A stretch of 64,000 bases of DNA from Bradyrhizobium campsiandrae (GTDB lineage Bacteria; Pseudomonadota; Alphaproteobacteria; Rhizobiales; Xanthobacteraceae): contig NZ_JAANIH010000005.1 of NCBI RefSeq assembly GCF_014529705.1, forward strand, positions 124,001 to 188,000, read 5' to 3'. Shown here in pieces: positions 27,263 to 35,896 of the stretch. Position 1 is the stretch's first letter, and the number at the start of each line of letters is the position of its first letter. A program made the translations under genes and the position numbers. The notes beneath the pieces were generated by a model. The model was given only the letters and a program-made list of their open reading frames with translations, searched no databases and was not told the DNA's origin.

Positions 27263-28672
27263 ATGGATCCGACGGCACTCCTTCTGTCGCGGCTGCAGTT
27301 CGCCTTCACCATCTCGTTCCACATCATCTTCCCGGCCTTCACAATCGGGCTTGCCGCCTGGCTGACTGTGCTCGAGGCAATGCACCAGTACAGCGGAAAG
27401 CCGGTCTACCGCACCCTGTTCGAATTCTGGCTGAAAATCTTCGGCGTGGCCTTCGGCATGGGGGTGGTGTCGGGCGTCGTGATGGCATTCCAGTTCGGAA
27501 CGAATTGGAGCGTGCTGTCGAAGATGTCGGGCCCGATCCAGGGCCCGCTGCTGTCGTACGAGACGTTCACCGCCTTCATGCTGGAGGCGGGCTTCTTCGG
27601 CATCCTCATCTTCGGCCGCCCGCGGGTACCGCCCTGGTTTTACCTGTTCTCGACCGCGATGGTCGCGCTCGGAACGACGCTTTCGGCGTTCTGGATCATG
27701 GTCAACAACAGCTGGATGCAGGTGCCGACCGGCTACGCCCTGGAGAGCGGTCAGTTCGTTCCGAACGATTGGGCGCAGATCATCTTCAATCGCGTGGTCT
27801 GGGTGCGGTTTCCGCACATGCTGCTCGCGTCCTATTTAACCGGTGCGTTCTGCGTGGCCGCGACCGGCGCGTGGTATCTGCTGCGGCGGACCTATCGCGC
27901 CGAAGCCCGTGTCATGCTGCGGATGGGCCTTGCGCTTGCGGCGGTGCTACTGCCGGTCCAGCTTTTGATCGGGCATCTCGTCGGCGACTATGTTCACGAT
28001 TACCAGCCGGCCAAGTTCGCGGCGATCGAAGCGCGCTGGCACGACGAGCAACCGGCCTCGGAAGTGCTGATCGCAATTCCGGATGCGAGCACTGAATCCA
28101 ACAAATACGCGATCTCGATCCCCGTGCTGGGAAGCATCATCGGCAGCATGAGCCTGACGTCGAAGGAGGTCGGGCTGACCAGTTTCGCGCCGCAGGACCG
28201 GCCGCCGGTAGCGATACCCTTCTTCGCTTTTCGCATCATGGTCGGCTGCGGGTTCGTGATGCTGGGTCTCGCCTGGCTTGGGACGTGGCTCGGCCTCAAT
28301 CATCGGCTCGATCGAAGCCGCCTGCTACTATGGGGAATCTTCCTCAGCTTCCCGTTGCCATGGATTGCGATTCTCACCGGCTGGTACACCGCGGAGGTCG
28401 GTCGCCAGCCGTGGACGGTCTACGGTGTATTGAGGACGGCCGATGCGGTGACGCCGTATCTGACGGCGGCAGCAGCGACGGCTTCGCTGATTCTGTTCGT
28501 TGCGGTCTATGCTTTCATCTTCTCGTTCGGGACTTACTATATCTATCGGCTGCTGCGCGCCGGCCCGGCGGGATTTGGCGACAGGCCGCTCCACGCTCCC
28601 GTGCCGAACCGGCCGATGTCGTTTGCCGAACAGGTGCCGGCTTCGCACAGCTATCTCGAGGCGGGTGAATAG
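27263..28672 (+). CDS. cydA: bd-type quinol oxidase subunit I (CydA/CioA)
   Basis: A 469-residue integral membrane subunit carrying the haem sites. Conserved His20 (SFHIIFPAFTIGLAAW) corresponds to the haem ligand near the N terminus of CydA, and GWYTAEVGRQPW is the quinol-oxidase signature. At 469 residues it is clearly shorter than E. coli CydA (about 520), which points to a short Q-loop, cyanide-insensitive (CioA-like) type. It starts 15 bases after mqo and is followed 2 bases later by subunit II. Confidence 0.93.
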   Translation: MDPTALLLSRLQFAFTISFHIIFPAFTIGLAAWLTVLEAMHQYSGKPVYRTLFEFWLKIFGVAFGMGVVSGVVMAFQFGTNWSVLSKMSGPIQGPLLSYETFTAFMLEAGFFGILIFGRPRVPPWFYLFSTAMVALGTTLSAFWIMVNNSWMQVPTGYALESGQFVPNDWAQIIFNRVVWVRFPHMLLASYLTGAFCVAATGAWYLLRRTYRAEARVMLRMGLALAAVLLPVQLLIGHLVGDYVHDYQPAKFAAIEARWHDEQPASEVLIAIPDASTESNKYAISIPVLGSIIGSMSLTSKEVGLTSFAPQDRPPVAIPFFAFRIMVGCGFVMLGLAWLGTWLGLNHRLDRSRLLLWGIFLSFPLPWIAILTGWYTAEVGRQPWTVYGVLRTADAVTPYLTAAAATASLILFVAVYAFIFSFGTYYIYRLLRAGPAGFGDRPLHAPVPNRPMSFAEQVPASHSYLEAGE

Positions 28673-28674
28673 CC

Positions 28675-29661
28675 ATGGTGATGTTCTGGGTTGCCCTTCT
28701 TGCCATCAGCATTCTGATTTATCTCCTCCTCGACGGATTTGATCTCGGCGTCGGCATGCTGTTCGGCCTCGCCGGCAGCGAGGCGAAGCGGAATGCCATG
28801 CTGGGCACGGTCGCGCCGGTCTGGGACGGCAATGAAACCTGGCTGGTCGTCACGGGCGTGATCATGTGGGGCTCGTTTCCCCTGGTCTATGCCATGGTGC
28901 TGTCGGCCTTCTACATTCCTGTCGTTGTGATGCTGCTCGGGTTGATCCTGCGCGGGGTCGCGTTCGAGTTTCGCGGCAGGGCGCGCCGTTCGCGCTGGGT
29001 CTGGGACATCAGCTTCGTTGTGGGCTCGTTTGCCGCCAGCTTCATGCAGGGCGCGATGGTCGGCGCCCTCGTTGAAGGACTGCAATTTTCCAATAACGAC
29101 TATACCGGCGGAACGTTCGGCTGGCTGACCGCCTTCTCGGCGTTGTGCGGAGCCGGACTCTGCTTCGGCTATGCACTGCTCGGCGCCTGCTGGCTTGTCA
29201 GGAAGTCCGAGGGCTCGGTTCGGGACGATGCGCGGCGTCAGATCCCGACGTTGGCGATTGGCGTCCTGGCGTTCCTGGTCATCGTGTTCGCCCATGCACT
29301 CGTCGAGCATCTTCCGATCCTGCGCCGGTGGGTCGAGCGGCCTTATCTGTTTGTGTTTCCTCTGATCGGTTTTGTGGCAGCGATGGTGCTCGCCAGGAGC
29401 ATTCTGAACCGCAACGATTACTGGCCGTTCCACATGGTGGCGCTGATCTTCGTATCGGCCTTCGCGACGCTGGCGCTGTCGTTCTGGCCCTACATGATCC
29501 CGTTCGTCGTCACGATCGACGAAGCGGCGGCGCCGCATGCAAGTCTCGCCTTCATGTTCTGGGGCGCGGGGCTGTTCGTATTCCCCTTGATGCTGCTTTA
29601 CATGCTGGTCGGCTATCGCATCTTCCGCGGCAAGGCGGCCTCCGCCGCCGAGCACTATTGA
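28675..29661 (+). CDS. cydB: bd-type quinol oxidase subunit II (CydB/CioB)
   Basis: A 328-residue membrane subunit with about eight helices. The family N terminus is LLDGFDLGVGMLFGLAG, with the conserved APVWDGNETWLVV segment after it. It pairs with subunit I to reduce O2 to water using quinol. It closes the fumC-cupin-mqo-cydAB operon and is followed by a hairpin terminator at 29722-29745. No CydX-like small subunit or CydDC assembly transporter is visible nearby. Confidence 0.93.
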   Translation: MVMFWVALLAISILIYLLLDGFDLGVGMLFGLAGSEAKRNAMLGTVAPVWDGNETWLVVTGVIMWGSFPLVYAMVLSAFYIPVVVMLLGLILRGVAFEFRGRARRSRWVWDISFVVGSFAASFMQGAMVGALVEGLQFSNNDYTGGTFGWLTAFSALCGAGLCFGYALLGACWLVRKSEGSVRDDARRQIPTLAIGVLAFLVIVFAHALVEHLPILRRWVERPYLFVFPLIGFVAAMVLARSILNRNDYWPFHMVALIFVSAFATLALSFWPYMIPFVVTIDEAAAPHASLAFMFWGAGLFVFPLMLLYMLVGYRIFRGKAASAAEHY

Positions 29662-29721
29662 AGTTGCCAAGGGCCGACGTTCAAGGGCCGGCGTTTCGGC
29701 AGACATGAACGTGGACATAAA

Positions 29722-29745
29722 AAAGGCGCCGGGAACGGCGCCTTT
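29722..29745. terminator. Bidirectional rho-independent terminator
   Basis: A perfect 10-bp inverted repeat (AAAGGCGCCG / CGGCGCCTTT) with a GGAA loop. It has six As on the left side, which become the U tract for leftward transcripts, and a short T run on the right. It lies between the convergent cydB and bicupin genes and should stop both. Confidence 0.88.
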
Positions 29746-29760
29746 CTCGTTTATCCTCGC

Positions 29761-31008
29761 TCAGGATTTCGGCATGACGCCGGGGCCGTTGTCCGGCCAT
29801 TGTGCAACGAGCGTCTCGTCGATATTGAAGTGCTGGGCGACCAGCTTGGGCGGCGTGTGGGTCAGCCAGTTGGAGAGCGAGACCTCCTCGTAGCGCGGCG
29901 CACGGAACACGCCGACGAACTGCAACTCGGTGTCGCCGGTATTCTCGACGTAATGGCCGAGATTGCGCCGGACATAGCCGATGTCGCCGGCCGAAAAATC
30001 CGTCGTCCGCGCATTGGGCCCGGTGTCGAACACCGTCATCCGCGCCTTGCCCTTGATGTAGTACTGCCACTCGTCGGCATTCGGATGCCAGTGCATCTCC
30101 CGCACCGCGCCCGGCGGCATCGTCACCAGCGCTGCGGCGACGGTGGTGGCCACCTTGAAATTATTGCTGTCGGCAATGCGGATGCTGCCGCCGGAGTTCT
30201 CCTTGACCGGGGTCGAGCTGCCGAGCGAGTGGATGAAGGAATAGGGCGGCGCTTCGGCATGCCTTGCGGCTGCGGCGCGATCGGCGGCGAGATCGCCGGG
30301 CAGGGTGCCCTGGAAAATCCAGCGATCGTGCAGCGGGATATTTGCGAACGCCTCGGCTGACACGCCGAAATTCTTCGCCAAGACCTCGGGCGGTGTATGG
30401 GAAAACCAGTCCGTCACCAGCAGCGTGTTGAACTCATTGGCGTGGCCGTCGTCGAAGCAGATCACGAATTCGCAGCCATCCGGTCCTAACCCTTGCAGCG
30501 AGTGCGGCGCGCCCGCCGGGAAGTACCAGAGGTCGCCGGCCTTGAGGTCGCCGACATAGGGGCGTCCTTGCGCGTCGAGCACGGTAATGCGGCAGGAGCC
30601 GTAGGTCATGATTGCCCATTCGGCCGCCTGATGCCAGTGCAGCTCGCGGATGCCGCCGGCAGACAAGCGCATGTTGACGCCTGAGATCTCCTTGGAGATG
30701 GCGAAGTCCTCGACGGTGACCTGACGGGCCCAGCCACCATTCTGGATGCGTCGTGGCGCATTGTTGAACGAGGCCCAGTCCATCTGCAGGCCACCGACGT
30801 CGGTGGCCGGCGGCGCTAGTGCGGAAGGAAATTGCCTGGCCAGGTCGGGATTTTGCGGGCCGGGATCGGTCAGGCTTCCGGGGCTCTTGGCGTTGATGGC
30901 GCCTTGCGGCGGCTCGTCGGGATTGCCGAAGGTTGCGGCTTGCGCACTGGAGCCGACCATGGCGGCGCCTGCCGCAGACATGGCCAGCAGATCACGTCTT
31001 GAGAACAT
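29761..31008 (-). CDS. Oxalate decarboxylase-type bicupin, Tat-exported
   Basis: A 415-residue bicupin. The N terminus MFSRRDLLAMSAAG carries a twin-arginine signal. Both cupin domains keep the metal ligands: H124, H126, E130, H169 (ELHWHQAAEW) and H306, H308, E313, H352 (EMHWHPNADEW). In the lid after FDDG the order is A-N-E-F-N-T, against S-E-N-S-T in B. subtilis OxdC as I recall it, so the catalytic lid Glu (here E192) appears retained. The C-terminal Glu near the second site looks replaced (FVGVF). This fits a Mn-dependent oxalate decarboxylase (oxalate to formate + CO2), with oxalate oxidase the alternative. It is divergent from the Mo oxidoreductase at 31256. Confidence 0.85.
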   Translation of the reverse strand: MFSRRDLLAMSAAGAAMVGSSAQAATFGNPDEPPQGAINAKSPGSLTDPGPQNPDLARQFPSALAPPATDVGGLQMDWASFNNAPRRIQNGGWARQVTVEDFAISKEISGVNMRLSAGGIRELHWHQAAEWAIMTYGSCRITVLDAQGRPYVGDLKAGDLWYFPAGAPHSLQGLGPDGCEFVICFDDGHANEFNTLLVTDWFSHTPPEVLAKNFGVSAEAFANIPLHDRWIFQGTLPGDLAADRAAAARHAEAPPYSFIHSLGSSTPVKENSGGSIRIADSNNFKVATTVAAALVTMPPGAVREMHWHPNADEWQYYIKGKARMTVFDTGPNARTTDFSAGDIGYVRRNLGHYVENTGDTELQFVGVFRAPRYEEVSLSNWLTHTPPKLVAQHFNIDETLVAQWPDNGPGVMPKS

Positions 31009-31255
31009 CTTGGGTCGCTCCTGAAATTGTCGAAAGCCCTCCGTTGCGACGGGCTCCTGCCGTAAAGCCTAGTTTCTGCCTGTCGTTTCAGCTTCCGGGA
31101 ACGGCGCTGTTTTTGCCGGAATGCACTGGCCCTTGCGGCAGGCCGACCGGGTTCGAACGTGTGCATTTGAGAAATTCGCCTTCGTTTTTGAGAAGACGCC
31201 CCCAGCCGAGCGCCCCTTAACTGCCTGGTGAATTGCCATATCGAGAGACATCGAG
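31009..31255. promoter_or_regulatory. Divergent promoter region, bicupin / FdhF-like genes
   Basis: A 247-base region between two divergent genes whose products could act in sequence on oxalate and formate. Near the right end, TTTGAGAA occurs twice about 26 bases apart (around 31165 and 31191), each followed by a related motif. It may be part of a regulator site but is too short to be sure. No canonical -35/-10 boxes are assigned. Confidence 0.35.
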
Positions 31256-33553
31256 ATGACCACGAAATCGGTTCGTCCCTACCGCGAGCCAGCCGGTGGC
31301 TGGGGCGCACTCAAGGCGCTCAGCGAGGCGCTTCTGGTGCAAGGAGTGCCGCTGAAGGGTGCAGCGACGCTCCGCCGCATGAACCAGCCGGAGGGCTTCG
31401 ATTGTCCCGGCTGCGCCTGGCCCGACCCGAAGCACACATCGTCGTTCGAATTCTGTGAGAACGGCGGCAAGGCGATCGCCTGGGAGGCGACATCAAAGCG
31501 ATGCACGCCCGAATTCTTTGCCGAGCACACCGTCACGGAGCTCGCAAGCTGGAACGATTACGATCTCGAAATGGTCGGACGGCTCACGCATCCGATGGCC
31601 TACGATGCCGCATCCGACCGCTATCTCCCGGTGGAATGGAGCGATGCGTTCGACATGATCGGTCGTGAGCTCAGGGCTCTGCCGGATCCTGATATGGCCG
31701 AGTTCTACACCTCGGGGCGAACCTCGAACGAAGCAGCCTTCCTCTATCAGCTCTTCGTGCGCGAATACGGCACCAACAATTTCCCCGACTGCTCGAACAT
31801 GTGCCATGAGGCCACCAGCGTCGGCTTGCCGCATTCGCTCGGTGTCGGCAAGGGCACCGTGCTGCTGGAGGATTTCGACAAGGCTGATTGCATCTTCATC
31901 TTCGGCCAGAATCCTGGCACCAACAGCCCGCGGATGATGACGAGCCTGCGCAATGCGGCACGCCGCGGCGCCTCCATCATCTCCTTCAATCCGTTCCGCG
32001 AGCGGGCGCTGGAGCGTTTCCAGGCGCCGCAGAGCCCGGTCGAGATGATCACGCTGTCGTCCACGACCATCAGCTCAAGGCTGTTCCAGGTGCGCGTCGG
32101 CGGCGACGTCGCTGTCCTCAAGGGACTGATGAAACTGGTGGTGGAGGCCGACGACGCCGCGCGCGCCAGCGAACAGCCGGAGATTCTCGACTGGGATTTC
32201 ATCCGCGGTCACACCGTCGGCATCGAAGCGCTGATCGACGACCTCAAGCGCACGCTGTGGCCCGACATCGAACGCCAGTCGGGACTGACGCGCGAGGACA
32301 TGGAATATGCCGCCGGAGCCTATATGAAGGCGGAGCGCGCCATTCTGGTTTATGGCATGGGCATCACCCAGCACTGGCGCGGCGCGAACAACGTCCAGCA
32401 GATTGCCAACCTTGCACTGTTGCGTGGCAATGTCGGGCGCGAAGGCGCCGGTGTCTGTCCGGTTCGCGGTCATTCCAACGTGCAGGGCGATCGGACCGTC
32501 GGGATTACGGAAGTGCCCAAGGCGGACTTTCTCGAGCGTCTCGAGCAACGCTTCGGCTTCAAGCCGCCGGCCGCCCCGGGACATAACGTGGTTACCGCGC
32601 TGGAAGCCATGATCCGCGGCGAGGTGAAGGCGTTCTTCGCGATGGGCGGCAATTTTGCTGCGGCGATACCGGACTGGCAGGCGACCCAGGTGGCGCTCGG
32701 CAGGCTCGATCTCACCGTTCACGTCTCGACCAAGCTCAACCGCAGCCACCTGATCCACGGTCGCACCGCCCTGATCCTGCCGTGCCTCGGGCGTACCGAG
32801 ATCGATGTCCAGGCATCGGGGCCGCAGTCGGTCACGGTGGAAGATTCGATGTCGATGGTGCATGCGTCCGGCGGCCGCAACAAGCCGGCATCGGAGCATC
32901 TTCTCAGCGAGGTTGCGATCATTGCAGGCGTTGCCAAGGCGACGCTGGGCGAGCGCACGGTCGTCGACTGGGACGGCTTCGTGGCCGACTACGACCGTAT
33001 CCGCGATGCGATCGAGGCCGTGTTTCCCATCTTCCAGGGCTACAATGCCCGCATTCGCGTGCCCGGCGGCTTCCATCTCACCTCGACGGCGCGCGAACGT
33101 ATCTGGGCGACACCGTCGGGCAAGGCGAATTTCCTGGTCTTTCCCGGCTGCGGCGAGGACCCGCCGCAGAGCCATGACGATGTCTTGTGGCTCACCACCA
33201 TACGCAGCCACGACCAGTATAACACCACGCTCTATTCGATGTCCGATCGTTACCGCGGCGTGTTCGGTCAGCGCGACGTGGTGTTCCTCAACGCGTACGA
33301 ACTGAAGAAACGCGGATTGGCCGATGGCGATCGCGTCGACCTGATCACCGCCTCGACCGACGGCGCCGAACGGATCGTGCGCAATTTCCGCGTCGTAGCC
33401 TATTCCTTCCCGGCGGGCTGCTGTGCTGCGTATTATCCGGAGACCAATCCGCTGGTGCCGCTCTATGCGCGCGATCCCCTCAGTTTCACGCCATCATACA
33501 AGGGCGTCCCGATCCGTCTTGTGCGCTCGGCCGGGCAGGGGCAACAGGCATAA
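31256..33553 (+). CDS. FdhF/YdeP-family molybdopterin oxidoreductase
   Basis: A 765-residue cytoplasmic molybdenum enzyme of the YdeP branch related to formate dehydrogenase H. Near the N terminus are Cys residues in DCPGCAWPDP. The active-site region is SNMCHEATSVGLPHSLGVGK, and the cofactor-binding signatures include FGQNPGTNSPRM, NVGREGAGVCPVRGHSNVQG and the C-terminal RSHDQYNTTLYS. E. coli YdeP is linked to acid resistance; its substrate is not firmly known. Formate is suggested here by fdhD upstream and by the divergent oxalate decarboxylase-type gene. It converges on the kinase gene at 33572 with an 18-base gap. Confidence 0.88.
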   Translation: MTTKSVRPYREPAGGWGALKALSEALLVQGVPLKGAATLRRMNQPEGFDCPGCAWPDPKHTSSFEFCENGGKAIAWEATSKRCTPEFFAEHTVTELASWNDYDLEMVGRLTHPMAYDAASDRYLPVEWSDAFDMIGRELRALPDPDMAEFYTSGRTSNEAAFLYQLFVREYGTNNFPDCSNMCHEATSVGLPHSLGVGKGTVLLEDFDKADCIFIFGQNPGTNSPRMMTSLRNAARRGASIISFNPFRERALERFQAPQSPVEMITLSSTTISSRLFQVRVGGDVAVLKGLMKLVVEADDAARASEQPEILDWDFIRGHTVGIEALIDDLKRTLWPDIERQSGLTREDMEYAAGAYMKAERAILVYGMGITQHWRGANNVQQIANLALLRGNVGREGAGVCPVRGHSNVQGDRTVGITEVPKADFLERLEQRFGFKPPAAPGHNVVTALEAMIRGEVKAFFAMGGNFAAAIPDWQATQVALGRLDLTVHVSTKLNRSHLIHGRTALILPCLGRTEIDVQASGPQSVTVEDSMSMVHASGGRNKPASEHLLSEVAIIAGVAKATLGERTVVDWDGFVADYDRIRDAIEAVFPIFQGYNARIRVPGGFHLTSTARERIWATPSGKANFLVFPGCGEDPPQSHDDVLWLTTIRSHDQYNTTLYSMSDRYRGVFGQRDVVFLNAYELKKRGLADGDRVDLITASTDGAERIVRNFRVVAYSFPAGCCAAYYPETNPLVPLYARDPLSFTPSYKGVPIRLVRSAGQGQQA

Positions 33554-33571
33554 CCGCGGAAAAGCCGGGGG

Positions 33572-35398
33572 TCAGGCACCCGCCGGGAGATCGGATCGCG
33601 ACGAGACTGGCAGGGTGAACCAGAAACGGGCGCCGCCATGCGTGGCGCTGCCGCCCGCGCCGATCCGGCCTCCATGTGCCTCGACGATCGACCGGCAGAT
33701 CGGCAGCCCCATGCCCATCCCGCTCTCCTTGGTCGTGAAGAAGCTTTCAAAGAGCCGGCCGACATGTTCGGTGGCGATGCCGGGACCGTTGTCCTCCACG
33801 GAGCAGCACAACGTAGCCGCGTCCTGCGCGGCCGTGCTGATGACGATCCTGCGCTCTTCGTATCCGAGTTGCGTCATCGCCTGCACCGCGTTGATGGCCA
33901 GGTTGACGATCACCTGTTGCAGCTGTGTGCGGTCACCAAATACGTGAGGTGCGGCCGATCCAGACTCGTGCAGGATCGTGACGCCGCGGGATTCCATCTC
34001 GTGCCGCAGGAACAGAATCGATTCGCGAATGATCTCGTCAAGAGACAGACAGTGTCTCTCCGGCGCCTTGCGCGCGGCCATCCCGTGAATGCGCGCCACG
34101 ATGCTTGCAGCTCGTCTTGTATCCGCAACCATATTTTCAATTGCGCTGCGGACCTCGGCGAGGTCGGCGGTCGGCCTGTTCAGCCATCGAAGTCCTGCTG
34201 CGCCATGGGTTGCAATGGCGGCCAGGGGCTGATTGACCTCGTGGGCGATGGAGGCTGTGAGCTCGCCGAGCATCGAGACGCGCGACGCATGCGCGAACTC
34301 TGCCTGCACCTGCCGAAGCTTCTCCTGGGCGCGAATGCGCTCCGAGATGTCGATGGTGGCGACCAGGCTTGCTTCGAGATTGTTGATCGGTCCGACGCGC
34401 GCCGTCGTGAAGAGAACATCGACGACGCGGCCGTCCCAGGTGACCATCCGGGTCTCTTCCTCGAAATGTGTTTCTCCACGGAAACGCGACTCGATGGCCC
34501 GGCGGAACGTGTCTGGGCGTTCCCTCCAGGTTTCGGACATAGGGCGTCCCACAAAGCCTGCTCCGAAGCTCTGGATGGCCCATTCGTTGGCCTCCTGGAC
34601 CGAGAGCGCGTCCATGCAGGTCCGGAGGAAATCGGGATGGCTGTCGAGATAGGAGCCGAGATCGGTTACGCCCTCGGCGCGCAACTTTCGGAACAGCGCT
34701 ACAAGCCGGCTGGTGTCAAGCTGCCGGAGTGCGATCGGTATGCGGCTGAACAAATGGCGGTAACGCTGCTCGCTCCGCTCCAGCTCGACATGCGCCTTCT
34801 TCTGGGCTGTGATGTCCATCACCGCGCCGACGAACTCGAACTGGCCGCGGCCGTTCGTCATGCCGCGGGCAACCACGCGGATGGTCCGGATCGCGCCGTC
34901 GTCCAGCATCAGTCTGCTCTCGTGCGAAAAGTCACCCTTGTCTTTCGCGGCACGGTCGATCGCCTCGCGCACGGCCGTGACGTCGTCGGGATGCGTGCGT
35001 TTCAGAACGAGGCCGAGCGAGGGGCGAGCGGTCGACGCGAGATCGAAGATCCTGAACGTTTCATCCGACCAGAAAAGCTCGCCGGTCACGACGTTCCAGC
35101 CGAAGCTGCCGGTCTGGCTCAGCTTCTGCGCCTCGGCGAGGTAGGCGGCCTGGTGCTCATGCTCACCAGGCCTCCTGGCAAGGCTTATCGCAACAAGCGA
35201 GGCTGCGAGAAATGCCGTCAAAGCGATCGCAGTGAAATTGTATCCCAGCAGCGAGCAGGTGGCCGACAGCAGCGCAAGAACCGCGCTGATCCAGGCCCAC
35301 AGCTGGGAGCGATCCTGAATGGTCCAGTCTGGGAGGACACGGTGCCACCATCGCTGGGGCTCTACGGGACGGGAACCATCCAGGCGTTCAAGCGTCAT
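33572..35398 (-). CDS. PAS sensor histidine kinase (FixL-like, orphan)
   Basis: A ~608-residue kinase. Two hydrophobic segments lie near residues 30-75 (AVLALLSATCSLLGYNFTAI, LTAFLAASLVAISLA). A PAS domain follows (FGWNVVTGELFWSDETFRIF), then a second PAS-like ligand domain. HisKA has His386 (ASIAHEVNQPLAAIATHG) and HATPase_c has VNLAINAVQAM, DNGPGIA, ESFFTTK and GMGMGLPI. It closely resembles the kinase at 50532-52445, including the middle domain. No response regulator is adjacent. It lies 81 bases after the thioesterase gene at the end of the second RND operon. ATG 35398 is preferred; 35419 is possible. Confidence 0.87.
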   Translation of the reverse strand: MTLERLDGSRPVEPQRWWHRVLPDWTIQDRSQLWAWISAVLALLSATCSLLGYNFTAIALTAFLAASLVAISLARRPGEHEHQAAYLAEAQKLSQTGSFGWNVVTGELFWSDETFRIFDLASTARPSLGLVLKRTHPDDVTAVREAIDRAAKDKGDFSHESRLMLDDGAIRTIRVVARGMTNGRGQFEFVGAVMDITAQKKAHVELERSEQRYRHLFSRIPIALRQLDTSRLVALFRKLRAEGVTDLGSYLDSHPDFLRTCMDALSVQEANEWAIQSFGAGFVGRPMSETWRERPDTFRRAIESRFRGETHFEEETRMVTWDGRVVDVLFTTARVGPINNLEASLVATIDISERIRAQEKLRQVQAEFAHASRVSMLGELTASIAHEVNQPLAAIATHGAAGLRWLNRPTADLAEVRSAIENMVADTRRAASIVARIHGMAARKAPERHCLSLDEIIRESILFLRHEMESRGVTILHESGSAAPHVFGDRTQLQQVIVNLAINAVQAMTQLGYEERRIVISTAAQDAATLCCSVEDNGPGIATEHVGRLFESFFTTKESGMGMGLPICRSIVEAHGGRIGAGGSATHGGARFWFTLPVSSRSDLPAGA

Positions 35399-35479
35399 GG
35401 GGCAGGTGTACCGCGCCACGGAAGAGCGGTCTTTTGCGTTTTCGCAGACGCTTTGTCGAAACGCACGAAGCCTGCGACG

Positions 35480-35896
35480 CTAGGCCATCTCCGTCATCGG
35501 CCCAGTTACGCCGTATCGTTGCTCGAACTCGGCCACGTCGACGACGCCGCGCCGGTGCGTGCCGTCGCCGATCTTGCGGTCGCCGTCCCAGGCTTCGAGT
35601 TCGAATAGGATGCTCCTGGCTTCGACCGCGACAACCCGGGCGATCGCGCGTACCGTGCGGCCGATTGGGGTCGCCGCCAGATGGCGGATATTGACCATCA
35701 TCCCGACGCTGACATGGCCCGCGGGCAGGACCGGCTGAACGGCGGATCCCGCGGCCATCTCCATGTGCAGGATCATCATTGGCGTGCCGTAGACTTCAGG
35801 CATGCCCGGCACCGCGTGGCCGACCGTCATTTCCGGCGTGATGGTCACCAGCTTCTCCGCCGTCATGCCGATTGTTACCTTCTCAAGCGGATTCAT
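35480..35896 (-). CDS. FlK-type hotdog thioesterase
   Basis: A 138-residue hotdog protein resembling fluoroacetyl-CoA thioesterase FlK and relatives. The family's Thr-Glu-His arrangement can be read: Thr in GTPMMILHMEM, Glu in MEMAAGSAV and His in NIRHLAATPIG. These enzymes hydrolyse acyl-CoA; true FlK specificity for fluoroacetyl-CoA cannot be claimed. Its start overlaps the 3' end of the RND permease by 14 bases, so it is translated as part of the efflux operon, an unusual pairing that suggests a detoxification role. Confidence 0.8.
   Translation of the reverse strand: MNPLEKVTIGMTAEKLVTITPEMTVGHAVPGMPEVYGTPMMILHMEMAAGSAVQPVLPAGHVSVGMMVNIRHLAATPIGRTVRAIARVVAVEARSILFELEAWDGDRKIGDGTHRRGVVDVAEFEQRYGVTGPMTEMA

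Noticed and set aside
33638-35608. 656-codon + strand frame opposite the orphan kinase
   Set aside because: Antisense shadow of HisKA/HATPase coding sequence, with no family motifs of its own.
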